Assembly (NCBI RefSeq): GCF_031180965.1
Contig: NZ_JAPSLH010000004.1
Location: 124,001 to 188,000 of the forward strand
Reading direction: 5' to 3'
Source: Chelativorans sp.
GTDB taxonomy: Bacteria; Pseudomonadota; Alphaproteobacteria; Rhizobiales; Rhizobiaceae
DNA: 64,000 nt
In this document: piece after piece, positions 8,154 through 19,038 of the stretch
Layout: each line of letters starts with the position of its first letter
Position numbering within the stretch: the stretch's first letter is position 1
Program-made: the position numbers and the translations under genes
The notes under the pieces: model-generated
Seen by the model: only the letters and a program-made list of their open reading frames with translations
Databases searched by the model: none
What the model was told of the DNA's origin: nothing

Positions 8154-8732
8154 ATGGATCTGAAGGAAGGTTTCCGCTGGCTCAACCCGCCGCCGCGTTT
8201 CGAGATTGGCGAAACGGAGATCATGGCGCGCACCCGCGCGAATACGGACTTCTGGCAGGGGACGTTCTATGGCTTCCATCGTGACAGCGGCCATTTTTAC
8301 GGCAAGCGCGTGGAAGGCGACTTCACCGCCGAGGTGACCATTCATGGTCGCTACGAAGTGCTCTACGACCAGGCTGGGCTGATGGTGCGGCTGGACGCGC
8401 ATCATTGGGTCAAGACGGGCATTGAGCAGACGGACGGCGAAAACTATCTCTCGGTGGTGGTGACCAATAGACAGTCGGATTGGTCACTGCTGAAGTTCAG
8501 CGGCGCGGCGGACGACGTGCGGATCCGGCTGACGCGCCATGGCGAAGCCATCCGGGTGCAGTATATCGACCCCGCCGACGGCCATTGGAAGCTGGCGCGA
8601 CTTGCCTATTTGCGTCCTGCGCCGGCGATGCAGGTCGGCGTCATGTGCTGCTCGCCGGAGCGTGAGGGCTTCGAGGTGACCTTCCGCGACTTCTCCATCG
8701 GCGCGCCGATCTCCCGGCAGCTTCACGACTGA
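8154..8732 (+). CDS. DUF1349 domain protein
   Basis: A 192-residue cytoplasmic protein of the DUF1349 family, which has a concanavalin-like beta-sandwich fold. Visible hallmarks are FRWLNPPPRFEI near the start, DFWQGTFYGF, YDQAGLMVR and the later KTGIEQTDGENYLSVVVTN block. The biochemical role of the family is not established; it often sits near sugar genes. The ATG at 8154 is chosen because GAGGAA lies seven bases upstream, in preference to a GTG 27 bases earlier. It follows the ABC operon terminator, so it is probably transcribed separately. Confidence 0.85.
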   Translation: MDLKEGFRWLNPPPRFEIGETEIMARTRANTDFWQGTFYGFHRDSGHFYGKRVEGDFTAEVTIHGRYEVLYDQAGLMVRLDAHHWVKTGIEQTDGENYLSVVVTNRQSDWSLLKFSGAADDVRIRLTRHGEAIRVQYIDPADGHWKLARLAYLRPAPAMQVGVMCCSPEREGFEVTFRDFSIGAPISRQLHD

Positions 8733-8975
8733 AAGGGTCCGCAGCACCGCCAGCGTCACAACGCCCGAACCATCGTGGCGCGATGGTGCAGCCGGATGCG
8801 AGGGTGTGCGCTTCACTTGTCCTGGGGTCGGCATCTCCCAACGCTTCCTGGCGGGCGCTCTTTCCTCTTTCGCGATCTGCAGGGCGGCATACCGCTCACG
8901 GTCTTGAATAGTGGTCACCGCCTACGGAGCCTTTTTCATCGCCGCCCGTTGCTGAAGGGATGAAAGGAGGCGCGG

Positions 8976-9506
8976 ATGGCTGTTTTTGTCGATCCTGACA
9001 AACTTCCCTGGGAGAGATGGAACGGAGCCGCTCCTCCCGGAGATGCCGGGGTGCAATGGAAGCTTCTCCTTTCGGGGGACCGGACATCCAGTCAGCAGTT
9101 GTGCGCCGGGCTCGCCGAACTCGCGCCGGGTGAGGTTCTCCCTTCGCATCGCCACGGCCCTGCCGAACTCTATTTCGTGCTGGACGGCGAAGGCCGGTGC
9201 GAGGTTGATGATATCGGCCACCCGCTGCGCGCGGGAACTGCGCTATTCATTCCCGGTGGAGCCTGGCATCGGACCAGCAATACGGGACAAGAGCCGCTCC
9301 GCTACCTCTTCGTCCTGCCCGCGGACAGCATTCGGGATGTGGAGCACCAATTTCGCGGGCAGGACGAAGAGGTAGAGGCTGCGCCGCCCAACGCGCATCG
9401 GCGGACAGAGACCGACCCCGAGCTCAACAACGCCGATTCCACGCCGGGCACCGGAATGCTGCCCGAGCTTGGCAGCAATGACCCGAACAGCCAGCCCTCG
9501 AGTTGA
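8976..9506 (+). CDS. Cupin-domain protein with altered C-terminus
   Basis: A 176-residue protein whose first 120 residues form a single cupin barrel: SHRHGPAELYFVLDGEG carries the metal-binding His/Glu set and PGGAWHRTSN the later His. The role is unknown; such proteins bind small molecules or metals. The ATG has AAAGGAGG 7 to 8 bases upstream. From about residue 110 the gene contains a perfect 22-bp inverted repeat, after which the sequence (NAHRRTETDPELNNADSTPG) is polar, low in complexity and unlike a cupin. I suspect the native protein ended near there and the last 45 residues arose by rearrangement. The next gene starts 9 bases downstream. Confidence 0.8.
   Translation: MAVFVDPDKLPWERWNGAAPPGDAGVQWKLLLSGDRTSSQQLCAGLAELAPGEVLPSHRHGPAELYFVLDGEGRCEVDDIGHPLRAGTALFIPGGAWHRTSNTGQEPLRYLFVLPADSIRDVEHQFRGQDEEVEAAPPNAHRRTETDPELNNADSTPGTGMLPELGSNDPNSQPSS
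9302..9375. repeat. Perfect 22-bp inverted repeat inside the cupin gene
   Basis: Arms at 9302-9323 and 9354-9375 are exact reverse complements, separated by 30 bases. In RNA this would be a very stable hairpin inside a coding region. The same protein segment (YLFVLPA) is read from the left arm on the plus strand and from the right arm on the minus strand, as expected of an inverted copy. Confidence 0.9.
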
Positions 9507-9515
9507 GGAGAGCCG

Positions 9516-10259
9516 TTGCCGGATGCAGCTAAGCAAGCAGGTTGGCGGCTTTCGCGCCGTACCCTGCTCCTTGGCCTGGCCGCCGCCTCTTCCCCAGCCG
9601 CCGCAAGGAGTACCGACAGTACAATGAACCACGTTGTCCTTCTCGGCGATTCCGTCTTCGCCAATGCCGCCTATGTCCAGGGCGGCCCGGACGTCATCGC
9701 GCAATTGAGGCGTCGGCTGCCGGATGGCTGGCGCGCCACGCTCGTGGCCGTGGATGGCGATGTCATGGCCGATATCGCGGATCAGCTGAAGCGCCTTCCC
9801 TCGGATGCAACCCACCTTGTCATCAGCATCGGCGGCAACGACGCGCTGGGCTACTCCTCAGTGCCGAGCGAGGCGTCGGCCAGCATCGGCGAGAGCCTCG
9901 CCCGCCTGGCGCAGGTCCGCGAGGAGTTTGCCGCGGCCTATGCGGGCGTGGTGGAACTGGTCAAGAGCAAAGGCCTGCCCTCGGCCTTCTGCACCATCTA
10001 CGATCCGCGCTTCGAAGATCCGCTGCAAAGGCGCGTCGGAACCACCGCCCTTGCCGTTCTCAACGACGGGATCATCCGCGTCGCTGCCTGGGCCGGTGTT
10101 CCCCTGCTCGACTTGCGCCTCATCTGCAGCGAGGACGCCGATTTCGCGAACGCCATCGAGCCCTCAGTGCAGGGCGGCGGAAAGATCGCCGCCGCGATCG
10201 TCTCTCTCCTGAAGGAGCATGACTTCGCGCGCGCGCGCTCAGAGATTTATGTACGTTGA
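9516..10259 (+). CDS. SGNH/GDSL-family hydrolase, exported
   Basis: A 247-residue protein starting at TTG with GAGGAG five bases upstream. Near the start SRRTLLLGLAAASS looks like a Tat-type or Sec signal (two Arg before the hydrophobic stretch). Block I is VVLLGDSVFAN with the catalytic Ser, and block III is ISIGGNDALG with the oxyanion Asn. The usual C-terminal DxxH with the catalytic His is not seen; in its place stands AIEPSVQGGGKIA. The enzyme probably cleaves an ester of unknown nature. It is close to the cupin gene and may be co-transcribed with it. Confidence 0.82.
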   Translation: MPDAAKQAGWRLSRRTLLLGLAAASSPAAARSTDSTMNHVVLLGDSVFANAAYVQGGPDVIAQLRRRLPDGWRATLVAVDGDVMADIADQLKRLPSDATHLVISIGGNDALGYSSVPSEASASIGESLARLAQVREEFAAAYAGVVELVKSKGLPSAFCTIYDPRFEDPLQRRVGTTALAVLNDGIIRVAAWAGVPLLDLRLICSEDADFANAIEPSVQGGGKIAAAIVSLLKEHDFARARSEIYVR

Positions 10260-10320
10260 AAATGCGCGGAACGCTTCGGGCCGCCGGCGATTTGGCTAGC
10301 AAAGAGCTGGAGCAGGTTTG

Positions 10321-10701
10321 ATGAAAACGAGGCGGAGCGACCTTGTGCTGCTTTCCCTGGCAACGGTGCTTGCCGGGGCGTTCTCCCCGTCCTTGCGGGC
10401 GCAGGAGGCGCCACCTGCTGCGCCAACAGCGCCTTCCGCGCAGACGGAGCAGCAGATCGAAGGCGCGCTTCAAGACGGTGTTGAAGTATCGCTCGGCAGG
10501 GAAGAAATAAAGCAGCAGATCGCCAAGGATCTGGGCATTTCCGAAGTCGAGGTTCCGCTGTCTGTGCATCTTCCGCCGGAGATCGCCGACCAGGTCTGCC
10601 CGCAGACGGAATTCGAGGTGAGGTCGAACGAAAACCGAAGCTGCACGGCGAGCAACTACCTGCCGGAACTGGCGGAAGCAGCCCGCGGTGCACTTGAATA
10701 G
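10321..10701 (+). CDS. Secreted hypothetical protein
   Basis: A 126-residue protein with a clear signal peptide ([19 protein letters not shown], cleavage near LRAQEA). The mature part opens with a Pro/Ala-rich spacer, then a charged region and a segment with two Cys ([10 protein letters not shown] and NRSCTASN) that could form a disulfide in the periplasm. I do not recognise the family. The ATG at 10321 is preceded by GGAGCAGG. It lies between the SGNH hydrolase and selO on the same strand. Confidence 0.7.
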   Translation: MKTRRSDLVLLSLATVLAGAFSPSLRAQEAPPAAPTAPSAQTEQQIEGALQDGVEVSLGREEIKQQIAKDLGISEVEVPLSVHLPPEIADQVCPQTEFEVRSNENRSCTASNYLPELAEAARGALE

Positions 10702-10745
10702 GAGAGCTCGGCCGCCACTCAGCCGCGGCTGCCCGCTTGAAAAAA

Positions 10746-12224
10746 ATGACAATTCACATCCCGTTCGACAACTCCTACTCACGGCTGCCAAGCCGTTTTT
10801 ATGCCCGTGTCGCACCGACGCCCGTTTCCACACCGCGCCTGGTCAAGGTCAATCGCCAGCTTGCCCATGAATTGGGGCTCGATCCCGATGCGCTTGCCAG
10901 CCCGGAGGGACTGGACGTCCATGCCGGCACGCGCGTACCCGAAGGAGCCGAGCCGATCGCGATGGCCTATGCGGGACACCAATTCGGCCATTTCGTGCCC
11001 CAGCTGGGCGACGGGCGGGCCATTCTGCTGGGCGAGGTCGTCGACAAAAATGGCGTTCGCCGCGATATCCAACTGAAAGGTTCCGGCCTGACGCCGTTCT
11101 CCCGGAACGGCGACGGGCGTGCCGCGCTCGGCCCGGTCCTGCGCGAATATATCGTGAGCGAGGCAATGGCGGCGCTCGGCGTTCCGACGACCCGGGCGCT
11201 TGCGGCGGTGATGACGGGCCAGCGCGTCTACCGCGAGAAAGCATTGCCTGGCGCGGTGCTCACGCGCGTCGCCGCAAGCCATGTCCGGGTCGGCACATTC
11301 CAGTTCTTCGCCGCGCGCGGCGATTTCGATTCGGTCCGGCGCCTGGCCGACTACGCCATCGAGCGCCATTATCCGGAGCTTACGGAAAGCGGCAGGCCCT
11401 ATCGCGCCTTTCTCGACGCCGTCGTTACCCGTCAGGCCGATCTCGTGGCGCAATGGATGCTTATCGGATTCATCCATGGGGTCATGAACACTGACAACAC
11501 TGCGGTTTCCGGCGAGACAATCGATTACGGCCCCTGCGCCTTCATGGATGCCTACGACCCGGCGACTGTCTTCAGCTCCATCGACCAGTTCGGCCGCTAT
11601 GCCTATGGCAACCAGCCGGGCATCGCGCAGTGGAACATGGCCCGGCTTGCCGAGTGCCTGCTGCCGCTGCTCGATGAGGACCGGGAGAAGGCGGTCGGCG
11701 AGGCGACCGAGGCGATGACTCTATATGCCGAGCGGTACAACCGCTCCTATCTCGCCGGCATGAGGCGCAAGCTCGGCCTCTTCACCGAGCAGGAAGGCGA
11801 TCTCGCGCTGGCGCAGGACCTGCTTTCCCGGATGGCCGCCAACCAGGCGGACTTTACGCTCACGTTCCGCAGGCTATGCGACGCAAGCCTCGGCCCGGGT
11901 GGGGATAGCGCGGTACGGTCCCTGTTCCAGGACCCTGCCGCCTATGACGAATGGGCGGAGCGGTGGCGCCACAGACTGGCCGACGAGCACCGGGCCGCCG
12001 AGGAGCGGCGCGGGGCGATGCGCGGCGCCAACCCCGCCTTCATTCCGCGCAACCACCGCGTGGAAGCTGCCCTGAAAGCCGCTGTGGAAGCGCAGGATTT
12101 CGCGCCCTTCGAGCGGCTCCTCGATGTGCTTTCGAAGCCCTACGAAGACCAGCCGGAGTTCGCGGAGTATGCGGAGCCGCCTCCGCCCGCCGAGCGCGTC
12201 TATCAGACATTCTGCGGCACTTGA
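10746..12224 (+). CDS. selO: SelO-type protein adenylyltransferase (YdiU family)
   Basis: A 492-residue pseudokinase-fold enzyme of the SelO/YdiU family, which transfers AMP from ATP to Ser, Thr or Tyr of target proteins. Family blocks are [17 protein letters not shown] at the start, [39 protein letters not shown], the helix [20 protein letters not shown], and [20 protein letters not shown] with the metal-binding Asn/Asp. Bacterial members lack the selenocysteine of animal SelO; this one ends FCGT. The ATG at 10746 matches the usual family start. It is probably monocistronic, with no clear ribosome site. Confidence 0.95.
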   Translation: MTIHIPFDNSYSRLPSRFYARVAPTPVSTPRLVKVNRQLAHELGLDPDALASPEGLDVHAGTRVPEGAEPIAMAYAGHQFGHFVPQLGDGRAILLGEVVDKNGVRRDIQLKGSGLTPFSRNGDGRAALGPVLREYIVSEAMAALGVPTTRALAAVMTGQRVYREKALPGAVLTRVAASHVRVGTFQFFAARGDFDSVRRLADYAIERHYPELTESGRPYRAFLDAVVTRQADLVAQWMLIGFIHGVMNTDNTAVSGETIDYGPCAFMDAYDPATVFSSIDQFGRYAYGNQPGIAQWNMARLAECLLPLLDEDREKAVGEATEAMTLYAERYNRSYLAGMRRKLGLFTEQEGDLALAQDLLSRMAANQADFTLTFRRLCDASLGPGGDSAVRSLFQDPAAYDEWAERWRHRLADEHRAAEERRGAMRGANPAFIPRNHRVEAALKAAVEAQDFAPFERLLDVLSKPYEDQPEFAEYAEPPPPAERVYQTFCGT

Positions 12225-12281
12225 ATGTTCGCCGTGCTAGGTGAGGCAAAGGGGGATCGCGCGCCACGGGACGAAGGGAGA

Positions 12282-12357
<76 letters not shown>

Positions 12358-12728
12358 TTGACCTGCGCAGGCGGGAGAAGCCCTTCCTGGCCGGCTGGCG
12401 GGTTGGCAGGCCGCCGAAAGCGCGTGGGTTATAGCACGAGAATCCTCCCTGTCCAGCGCTCCGCGACAGCAAATCCGCCCGCCCACGAGCCAATGGCACA
12501 TGTCGCCTTGAGGGCCCGACCGCATAGAGGCGCGCCGCCACGCGGATCCCGTTCCTAGAACTGCCGCCACCACGCAGGGGACGCAGGACGTGCCGGAGCC
12601 GTCGTGCACAACTTGCAAAACGCATCGCTTGCCGACTGCATGGTGACAATATGACGGAGGGCATTCATTCTTCCTTTCGACATCCGCCGGTACCGTCGGC
12701 AGCAAGCAACCAGCAAGTCAGGTGTGCC
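12358..12728. other. Spacer between tRNA-Phe and the LprI-like gene
   Basis: About 370 bases holding the promoter region of the leftward tRNA and the leader of the rightward frameshifted gene. No gene, repeat or terminator is evident. Confidence 0.4.
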
Positions 12729-13534
12729 ATGCCCCGTTTCCTGTTTTCGCCCTTCTTTCTGGGTTTCTTTGCCTTTGCCATTCCCGCAGCCCAGGCGGCG
12801 AGCTTCGATTGCGCAAAGGCCGAGGCCGCTGATGAGATTGCGATATGCAAAAACCCTGAACTATCGGAGCTCGACACGGAGATGGGAGCTCTCTGGTTCA
12901 CTTTCGATAAGCTGCCCTTCTGATGGGAAGCAACGCAGCGCGCGCGGAGGACGCAGAGGCTTTCCTGAAAAAGCGCCAGTCCTGCGGCGGGAACGGAACC
13001 TGCCTGCGCGAGGCCTATGTAGCGCGGATCGAGGCCCTGAAGCGGGGCATCGGCGACTGGTTCAGGAGCGAACAGGCCGTATCCGAGGCGCCCCAATGGT
13101 CGGCGGGGAATCTACCCGGTCCGGTTGCCGCCATCGCCGATGGATATGCAAAATCCTGCAGCCAGATCGGCGGGACGTTGGCGGCGGGCTTCGATACGCC
13201 CTCTGTCATGACGGCGGACCTCGACCAGGACGGCGTCCAGGATTTCGTCCTGAACCCGCAGAACATGCAGTGCAGCGCGGCCGCCACGGCGTATTGCGGC
13301 AATGGCGGATGCCAAATCGCGCTCGCACTTTCGCGCGACAATTTCGCCGACCCGGTCACGATCATGGGCGGCGCTCCCTCGCTCGCGCAAGGAGAGGAGG
13401 GAAGCTCTCTCGAGGTCTGGGTTGCCAACTCGAACTGCACGACCACCGAGGCGGCAAGTTCCTGTCTCGGCCGCTACTCCTGGCGGGACGGCAAGCTCGC
13501 CACCTCCTTTGAGGCAAGAGAATTCCAGCAATAG
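12729..13534 (+). pseudogene. Secreted LprI-like (DUF1311-type) protein, frameshifted
   Basis: Two overlapping frames make one protein of about 268 residues. The first (12729-12923) has a signal peptide ending PAAQAASFDC and the LprI-type start IAICKNPELSELDTEMGALW, then stops right after DKLPF. The second (from 12923) continues with GSNAARAEDAEAFLKKRQSCG and the Cys-rich rest. Adding one C to the CCC at 12915-12917 restores DKLP-LLMGSN. So either a one-base loss broke the gene or the base was missed in sequencing. The second frame's ATG overlaps the first stop (TGATG), so re-initiation is conceivable but would lack a signal peptide. The role of the full protein is unknown; LprI itself inhibits lysozyme. 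Confidence 0.75.
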
Positions 13535-13690
13535 CCTCTTCGCGACCGCAAGGTTTCACAGTCGTGGCGGTTTGCCCTCCCCCCAGCGGAATTCTGCAGC
13601 CGGCTGCGAGCGTGGCATTTTGCCCGGTGGCGGGCGGTGGACGCCCGCGACCCCTCGGTCTATGATCCGGCCATAACCCAGGAAGGCGGC

Positions 13691-14968
13691 ATGGATTATC
13701 GACGGTTCTTTTCCGAGGCGATCGATCAGCTCCACGCGGAGCGGCGTTACAGGGTTTTTGCGGATCTGGAGCGGATTGCCGGCGCTTTCCCGCGCGCCCT
13801 ATGGCGCGCCCACGGCCAGGCGCGGGAAATCACCGTCTGGTGCTCCAATGACTATCTGGGGATGGGCCAGCATCCGGATGTGGTGGCGGCCATGCAGGAA
13901 GCCGCGGGCCGCATGGGCTCGGGCGCCGGTGGCACGCGCAACATCTCCGGCACCAACCATCCTCTCGTGGAGCTTGAGGCCGAACTCGCCGATCTCCACG
14001 GCAAGGAGGCAGCCCTTGTCTTCACCTCGGGCTTCGTCTCCAACGAGGCGTCGATTTCGACGATCGCGCGCCTCCTGCCCAATTGCCTGGTGCTCTCGGA
14101 CGAGCTGAACCACGCCTCGATGATCGAGGGTGTACGCCGCTCAGGCGCTGAGAAGAAGATCTTCCGGCACAATGACCTGGGGCATCTGGAAACCCTGCTC
14201 AAGGCGGCCGGGCGCGAACGCGCCAAGCTGATCGTCTTCGAGTCGGTCTATTCGATGGATGGGGACATCGCGCCGATTGCCGAGATCGCCGATCTCGCCG
14301 AGCGCTACAACGCCATGACCTACATCGACGAAGTGCACGCCGTCGGCATGTATGGCGCGCGCGGCGGCGGCATCACGGAGCGGGACGGCCTCGCGCACCG
14401 CATCGACGTGATCGAGGGCACGCTCGCCAAGGCGTTCGGGGTCATCGGCGGCTATATCAGCGGTTCGGCGGCTGTCATTGACGCGGTCCGCTCATACGCG
14501 CCAGGCTTCATCTTCACCACCGCTCTGCCCCCCGCCATCGCCGCTGCCGCGACGGCCTCCATCCGGCATCTGAAGACGTCGTCCGCCGAGCGGAACGCAC
14601 ATCAGCGCCAGGCCCGCCGGACCAAGGAGGTCCTGCGCACCGCCGGCCTACCGGTCATGCCGTCGGAAACGCATATCGTGCCTCTGCTGGTCGGCGATCC
14701 GGAACTGTGCAAGAAGGCGAGCGACCGGCTGCTGGAAAGGCACGGCATCTACATCCAGCCCATCAACTACCCGACCGTACCGCGCGGTACGGAGCGCCTG
14801 CGCATCACGCCTTCTCCCTATCACACGGACGCGCTGATCGAGGAATTGCGGGACGCCCTGATGGAAACCTGGGATGCGCTGGGGATCCGTTTCACCGACT
14901 CGAGCCAAGTGCCTGCAGCGCAGTCGGAGCGCGTCATTCCGCTGGTCGTCTCGAAGTCGGGCGGCTGA
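13691..14968 (+). CDS. hemA: 5-aminolevulinate synthase
   Basis: A 425-residue PLP enzyme that condenses glycine and succinyl-CoA to 5-aminolevulinate, the first haem step in alphaproteobacteria. It begins [17 protein letters not shown] and shows [39 protein letters not shown] (PLP Asp) and [13 protein letters not shown] with the PLP-binding Lys. Most family members read TLGKAFG; the Ala at that place is a minor variation. The ATG at 13691 has AGGAAGG five bases upstream. It converges on mscL. Confidence 0.97.
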   Translation: MDYRRFFSEAIDQLHAERRYRVFADLERIAGAFPRALWRAHGQAREITVWCSNDYLGMGQHPDVVAAMQEAAGRMGSGAGGTRNISGTNHPLVELEAELADLHGKEAALVFTSGFVSNEASISTIARLLPNCLVLSDELNHASMIEGVRRSGAEKKIFRHNDLGHLETLLKAAGRERAKLIVFESVYSMDGDIAPIAEIADLAERYNAMTYIDEVHAVGMYGARGGGITERDGLAHRIDVIEGTLAKAFGVIGGYISGSAAVIDAVRSYAPGFIFTTALPPAIAAAATASIRHLKTSSAERNAHQRQARRTKEVLRTAGLPVMPSETHIVPLLVGDPELCKKASDRLLERHGIYIQPINYPTVPRGTERLRITPSPYHTDALIEELRDALMETWDALGIRFTDSSQVPAAQSERVIPLVVSKSGG

Positions 14969-14989
14969 CCGGGAGCTGCGGAACGAAGC

Positions 14990-15418
14990 CTAGTTCCGCG
15001 TCGCCAAAAGATCGCGAATTTCCGTCAGGAGCTGGACATCCTGCGGCGGCGCCGCAGGCTCTGCCGGCGTCTCCGCCTGCCTCCGGCGCAAGCGGTTCAC
15101 CCCCTTGACCATCAGGAAGATGATCCAGGCGAGGATCAGGAAATTGAGCACCACGGTGATGAAATTGCCGTAGGCGAGCACGGCTCCCTGCTCGCGTGCC
15201 TGGGCAAGAGTGGTCGCGGTCACGCCCGGGGCCAGCGGGTAGAAGTAGTTGGAGAAATCGAAGCCGCCAAAGACCGCGCCGACGACCGGCATGATGATAT
15301 CGTCCGTCAGCGATCGCACGATGCCGCCGAAGGCGCCGCCGATGATCACGCCCACGGCAAGGTCGATGACATTGCCCCGAGCAATGAATTCCTTGAACTC
15401 GTTGACCATCCCCGACAT
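14990..15418 (-). CDS. mscL: Large-conductance mechanosensitive channel MscL
   Basis: A 142-residue inner-membrane channel that opens on osmotic downshock. The first helix block [21 protein letters not shown] and the pore segment [18 protein letters not shown] are intact, followed by a periplasmic loop with FDFSNYF, the second membrane helix ([16 protein letters not shown]) and the C-terminal helix with a charged end. The start at 15418 has GGAGGGG six bases upstream. The gene is convergent with hemA and divergent from the histidine kinase gene. Confidence 0.97.
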   Translation of the reverse strand: MSGMVNEFKEFIARGNVIDLAVGVIIGGAFGGIVRSLTDDIIMPVVGAVFGGFDFSNYFYPLAPGVTATTLAQAREQGAVLAYGNFITVVLNFLILAWIIFLMVKGVNRLRRRQAETPAEPAAPPQDVQLLTEIRDLLATRN

Positions 15419-15566
15419 GCCCAGACCCCTCCAGCAGGCGATTCGACCATGGCGGGAGCATAACAAATAGTGGACGGTCGGTAAGCGCCGGGCGCACTGC
15501 GAAAGAAGCATTGCGCCTTCCGCCCGCCCTGTGCTTCGATCCGGCTGGCTGGGAGGGTCCGCCGCC

Positions 15567-18500
15567 GTGCAGGGCTGGGTGATCGCGATCATCGCCATCG
15601 GCTACGTCACGCTTCTGTTCGTGATCGCAAGCCTTGGCGACAGGCGCGCCGCGACCGGTTCGCGGCCGCTCATCTATGCGTTGAGCCTGGCGATCTACTG
15701 CACGTCCTGGACCTTCTTCGGCTCCGTCGGTCTCGCCTCGGAACGGGCATTCGAGTTCCTCGCCATCTATATCGGGCCGATCCTCGTCTTCCTCTTCGCC
15801 AACCGGCTTCTCGGCCGGATCATCCGCCTGGCGAAAAGCGAGAAAATCACCTCGATCGCCGATTTCCTCGCAGCCCGCTACGGCAAGAGCTTCGCCATCG
15901 CCTCGATGGCGGCCGTGATCGCCACCTGCGGCACCGTCCCTTATATCGCGCTGCAGCTGAAGGCGATCTCGGATTCGGTGAGCCTCATGGTGGAGCACTA
16001 CGACGGGGCTCTGCCGGCCATCGATTTCTTCATCGGCGACATCTCCCTTCTCATCGCCATGCTGCTTGCCCTGTTCGCCGTACTCTTCGGTACGCGGCAC
16101 GCGGACGCCACGGAGCATCAGAACGGCCTGGTGCTCGCGGTGGCAGTGGAATCCGTCGTCAAGCTCACGGCCTTCCTCGTTATCGGTATCGCAGTCACCT
16201 TCGTGCTGTTCGGGGGTGCGGCGGAGCTTGCCCGCAAAGTGGCCGCCGAGCCGGAGGTGGTGAGCGCCTTTACCCATCCCACGTCGCTTGCCACCTGGGT
16301 GGTGATGACCACCCTCAGCGCCTGCGCCATCATCATGCTGCCGCGCCAGTTCTATGTCACGATCGTCGCCAACAGGGGACCGGACGAGCTCAAGCGCGCG
16401 GCATGGCTGTTCCCGCTCTACCTCGTGCTCATCAACCTCTTCGTCATTCCAATCGCCTTCGCCGGGATTTACGCCGTCGGAGACCGCACGAATTCCGATC
16501 TCTACGTCCTCGCCATACCTCTCCTTGCCGGGCATGACACTCTAGCGCTGCTCGCCTTCATCGGCGGGCTCTCGGCGGCGACGGCCATGGTGATCGTCGA
16601 CAGCGTCGCGCTGTCCATCATGATCTCGAACGACCTCGTGATCCCGCTCTTTGCCCGCCGACTCCTGAGGCCCGACGGAGGGGAGAAGCAGGACCGGTCG
16701 GCGGTCATTCTCAACATCCGCCGTGCGGCGATCTTCGTCATCCTCTTCACCGCCTTCCTCTATTATCGCGAGACGACCGGCAATACGCGGCTGGCAGCGA
16801 TCGGCCTCATCTCCTTCGCCGCCATCGCGCAGTTTGCGCCCGCTTTCCTCGGCGGGCTCATCTGGCGCGGCGCCAACAGCCGCGGCGCATTGGCGGGCAT
16901 GACGGCGGGATTTGCGATCTGGGCTTACACGCTGCTCTTCCCGTCTCTGGCGCCGGCCGGCACGGACATCATCACCCACGGACCGTTCGGCATCGCGGCG
17001 CTCCGGCCCCAGGCGCTCTTCGGCACAGTCGCCGAGCCGCTGAACCATGGGGTCCTGTGGAGCCTGACGATAAACACCCTCTTCTTCATCCTCGGCTCGC
17101 TTTCCCGGGCGGCAAAGCCGCTCGAGCGCATTCAGGCCTCGATCTTCGTCCCGCGCGAAGCAACGCCCATGCCGAGCCTTCGCCGCTTCCGCACCGCCGT
17201 CACCGTCAACGATCTCAAGGATACGATCGCTCGCTATCTGGGCGTTGAGCGCACGGAGCGCTCCTTCCTCTCCTTCGAGGCGGAGCAGGGCCGGCCGCTG
17301 AACGGAAGCGAACCGGCGAGCATGGCGGTGATCCGCTTTTCCGAGCAGCTCCTTGCGAGCGCCGTCGGGTCCTCTTCGGCCCGCCTCATCCTGTCATTGC
17401 TCTTCCAGCGCAACGACACCTCGCCGCGCGACGCCATGAAGCTGCTCGACGACGCCTCGATCGCGCTGCAGCACAACCGGGACCTCCTGCAGACGGCGCT
17501 CGATCAGATGGAAGAGGGCATCACCGTCTTCGACAAGGATTTTCGCCTCACCTGCTGGAACCGCCAGTTCCGCGCCCTCTTCGATCTGCCCGACACTATG
17601 GGCCAGGTGGGCGTCTCGCTCGGCCAGATCGTCAACCATCTGATCACGCGCGGCGATCTTTCACCGGAGGACGAGAAGACGGTGCTCGACCGGCTGACCG
17701 CCTTCGGGGCTCCCTGGCAGTTGCGGCTGGGCAGGAGCGGGCGGATGCTGGAGATCCGCTCCAACATGATGCCGGGCGGCGGTATCGTCGCCACCTATAC
17801 GGACATCACTGCCCGTGTTGAGGCGGATATGGCCTTGAAACGCGCCAACGAGACGCTGGAGCAGCGGGTCGCAAGCCGCACCGCCGAGCTCATGCGCGTA
17901 AACGAGGAGTTGGCGCAGGCGCAGATATTGGCGGAAGAGGCAAACCTGTCGAAGACGCGCTTTCTTGCCGCCGCCGGCCATGACATCCTGCAGCCGCTCA
18001 ATGCTGCGCGCCTCTACTGCACTCCATTGCGGGAAAAAACGGATCGGGAGGATTTGCGCGGACTGGTGGACAACATCGAATCCTCGCTCGATTCGGTGGA
18101 GACGATCCTCGGCGCGGTGCTCGACATCTCCCGGCTCGACACGGGTGCCCTCAAGCCGTCCGAAAGCGTTTTCCGACTCGACGGACTGCTTGCCCAGATA
18201 AAAACCGATTTCCAGCCGCTTGCGGCGGAAAAGGGCCTGGGTCTCACCATCCTGCCTTCCTCCATTGCCGTCCGGACGGACCGCAATCTCTTTCGCCGGC
18301 TGGTGCAGAACCTGGTCTCCAACGCAATCAAGTATACGCGGCAGGGGCGCGTCCTCGTCGGCATCCGCCGCCGCGGGGAGCTGGTGGAACTGCAGGTAAT
18401 CGATACCGGTATCGGAATTGCCGGCGATCATCTCAACACCGTCTTCCGCGAGTTCACCCGGCTCGAAGAAGGGATGCGCGAAGCGCAGGGGCTGGGCCTC

Positions 18501-19037
18501 GGGTTGTCGATCGTCGACCGCATCGCCCGCGTGCTAAGGCTCGAAATCCGGCTTCACTCGGAGCCTGGCAAGGGCACTCGCTTTTCCGTGATCCTGCCGG
18601 TCAGCACCGCCCTGCCGGATGCCGTCCCGGAACAGCCCGCGCCGCTCCTCCGCCCCAATGTGATGCTCGCTGGGCTCTACGTGCTTTGCATTGATAATGA
18701 CGAGCAGATTCTCGATGGGATGCGCCTGCTACTGGAGGGCTGGGGCTGCCGCGTGCGCACGGCGACCGCCGCACCGGAATTCCTCTCTCCGGCAGACCGG
18801 CCCGATCTCATCCTCGCCGACTATCATCTCGACCGCGAGAACGGGATTTCCGTCATCGGGCGCTTGCGGCGCGCCTGGGGCGCGGAAATTCCGGCAGTGC
18901 TGATCACTGCCGACCGCACGAGCGAAGTCCGTGCGGCGGCGGAATCGGTGGGAGTTACCGTGCTCAACAAGCCCCTGAAGCCTGCCGCCCTGCGTGCGCT
19001 GCTAATGCGCTACCGCCAGGTGCTCGCGGCCGAGTAG
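15567..19037 (+). CDS. Hybrid histidine kinase with sodium:solute symporter-like sensor domain
   Basis: A 1156-residue membrane sensor. Residues 1 to about 520 have some 13 hydrophobic segments of the sodium:solute symporter (PutP) family. Then come a PAS domain (near 640, [14 protein letters not shown]), a coiled coil ([14 protein letters not shown]), the dimerisation/phosphoacceptor helix ([15 protein letters not shown], near 800), the ATPase domain ([13 protein letters not shown] near 914, DTGIGIAGD near 946) and a C-terminal receiver ([12 protein letters not shown], phosphoacceptor Asp in LILADYHLD near 1083). It resembles CbrA-like kinases, which sense or transport nutrients. The GTG at 15567 has GGGAGGG nine bases upstream. 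Its 3' end is one base from the convergent regulator gene, its likely partner. Confidence 0.93.
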   Translation: MQGWVIAIIAIGYVTLLFVIASLGDRRAATGSRPLIYALSLAIYCTSWTFFGSVGLASERAFEFLAIYIGPILVFLFANRLLGRIIRLAKSEKITSIADFLAARYGKSFAIASMAAVIATCGTVPYIALQLKAISDSVSLMVEHYDGALPAIDFFIGDISLLIAMLLALFAVLFGTRHADATEHQNGLVLAVAVESVVKLTAFLVIGIAVTFVLFGGAAELARKVAAEPEVVSAFTHPTSLATWVVMTTLSACAIIMLPRQFYVTIVANRGPDELKRAAWLFPLYLVLINLFVIPIAFAGIYAVGDRTNSDLYVLAIPLLAGHDTLALLAFIGGLSAATAMVIVDSVALSIMISNDLVIPLFARRLLRPDGGEKQDRSAVILNIRRAAIFVILFTAFLYYRETTGNTRLAAIGLISFAAIAQFAPAFLGGLIWRGANSRGALAGMTAGFAIWAYTLLFPSLAPAGTDIITHGPFGIAALRPQALFGTVAEPLNHGVLWSLTINTLFFILGSLSRAAKPLERIQASIFVPREATPMPSLRRFRTAVTVNDLKDTIARYLGVERTERSFLSFEAEQGRPLNGSEPASMAVIRFSEQLLASAVGSSSARLILSLLFQRNDTSPRDAMKLLDDASIALQHNRDLLQTALDQMEEGITVFDKDFRLTCWNRQFRALFDLPDTMGQVGVSLGQIVNHLITRGDLSPEDEKTVLDRLTAFGAPWQLRLGRSGRMLEIRSNMMPGGGIVATYTDITARVEADMALKRANETLEQRVASRTAELMRVNEELAQAQILAEEANLSKTRFLAAAGHDILQPLNAARLYCTPLREKTDREDLRGLVDNIESSLDSVETILGAVLDISRLDTGALKPSESVFRLDGLLAQIKTDFQPLAAEKGLGLTILPSSIAVRTDRNLFRRLVQNLVSNAIKYTRQGRVLVGIRRRGELVELQVIDTGIGIAGDHLNTVFREFTRLEEGMREAQGLGLGLSIVDRIARVLRLEIRLHSEPGKGTRFSVILPVSTALPDAVPEQPAPLLRPNVMLAGLYVLCIDNDEQILDGMRLLLEGWGCRVRTATAAPEFLSPADRPDLILADYHLDRENGISVIGRLRRAWGAEIPAVLITADRTSEVRAAAESVGVTVLNKPLKPAALRALLMRYRQVLAAE

Positions 19038-19038
19038 C

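Noticed and set aside
12724-13512. 262-codon frame in the third phase over the LprI-like gene
   Set aside because: It is very Arg-rich and lacks the signal peptide and Cys pattern of the real frames.
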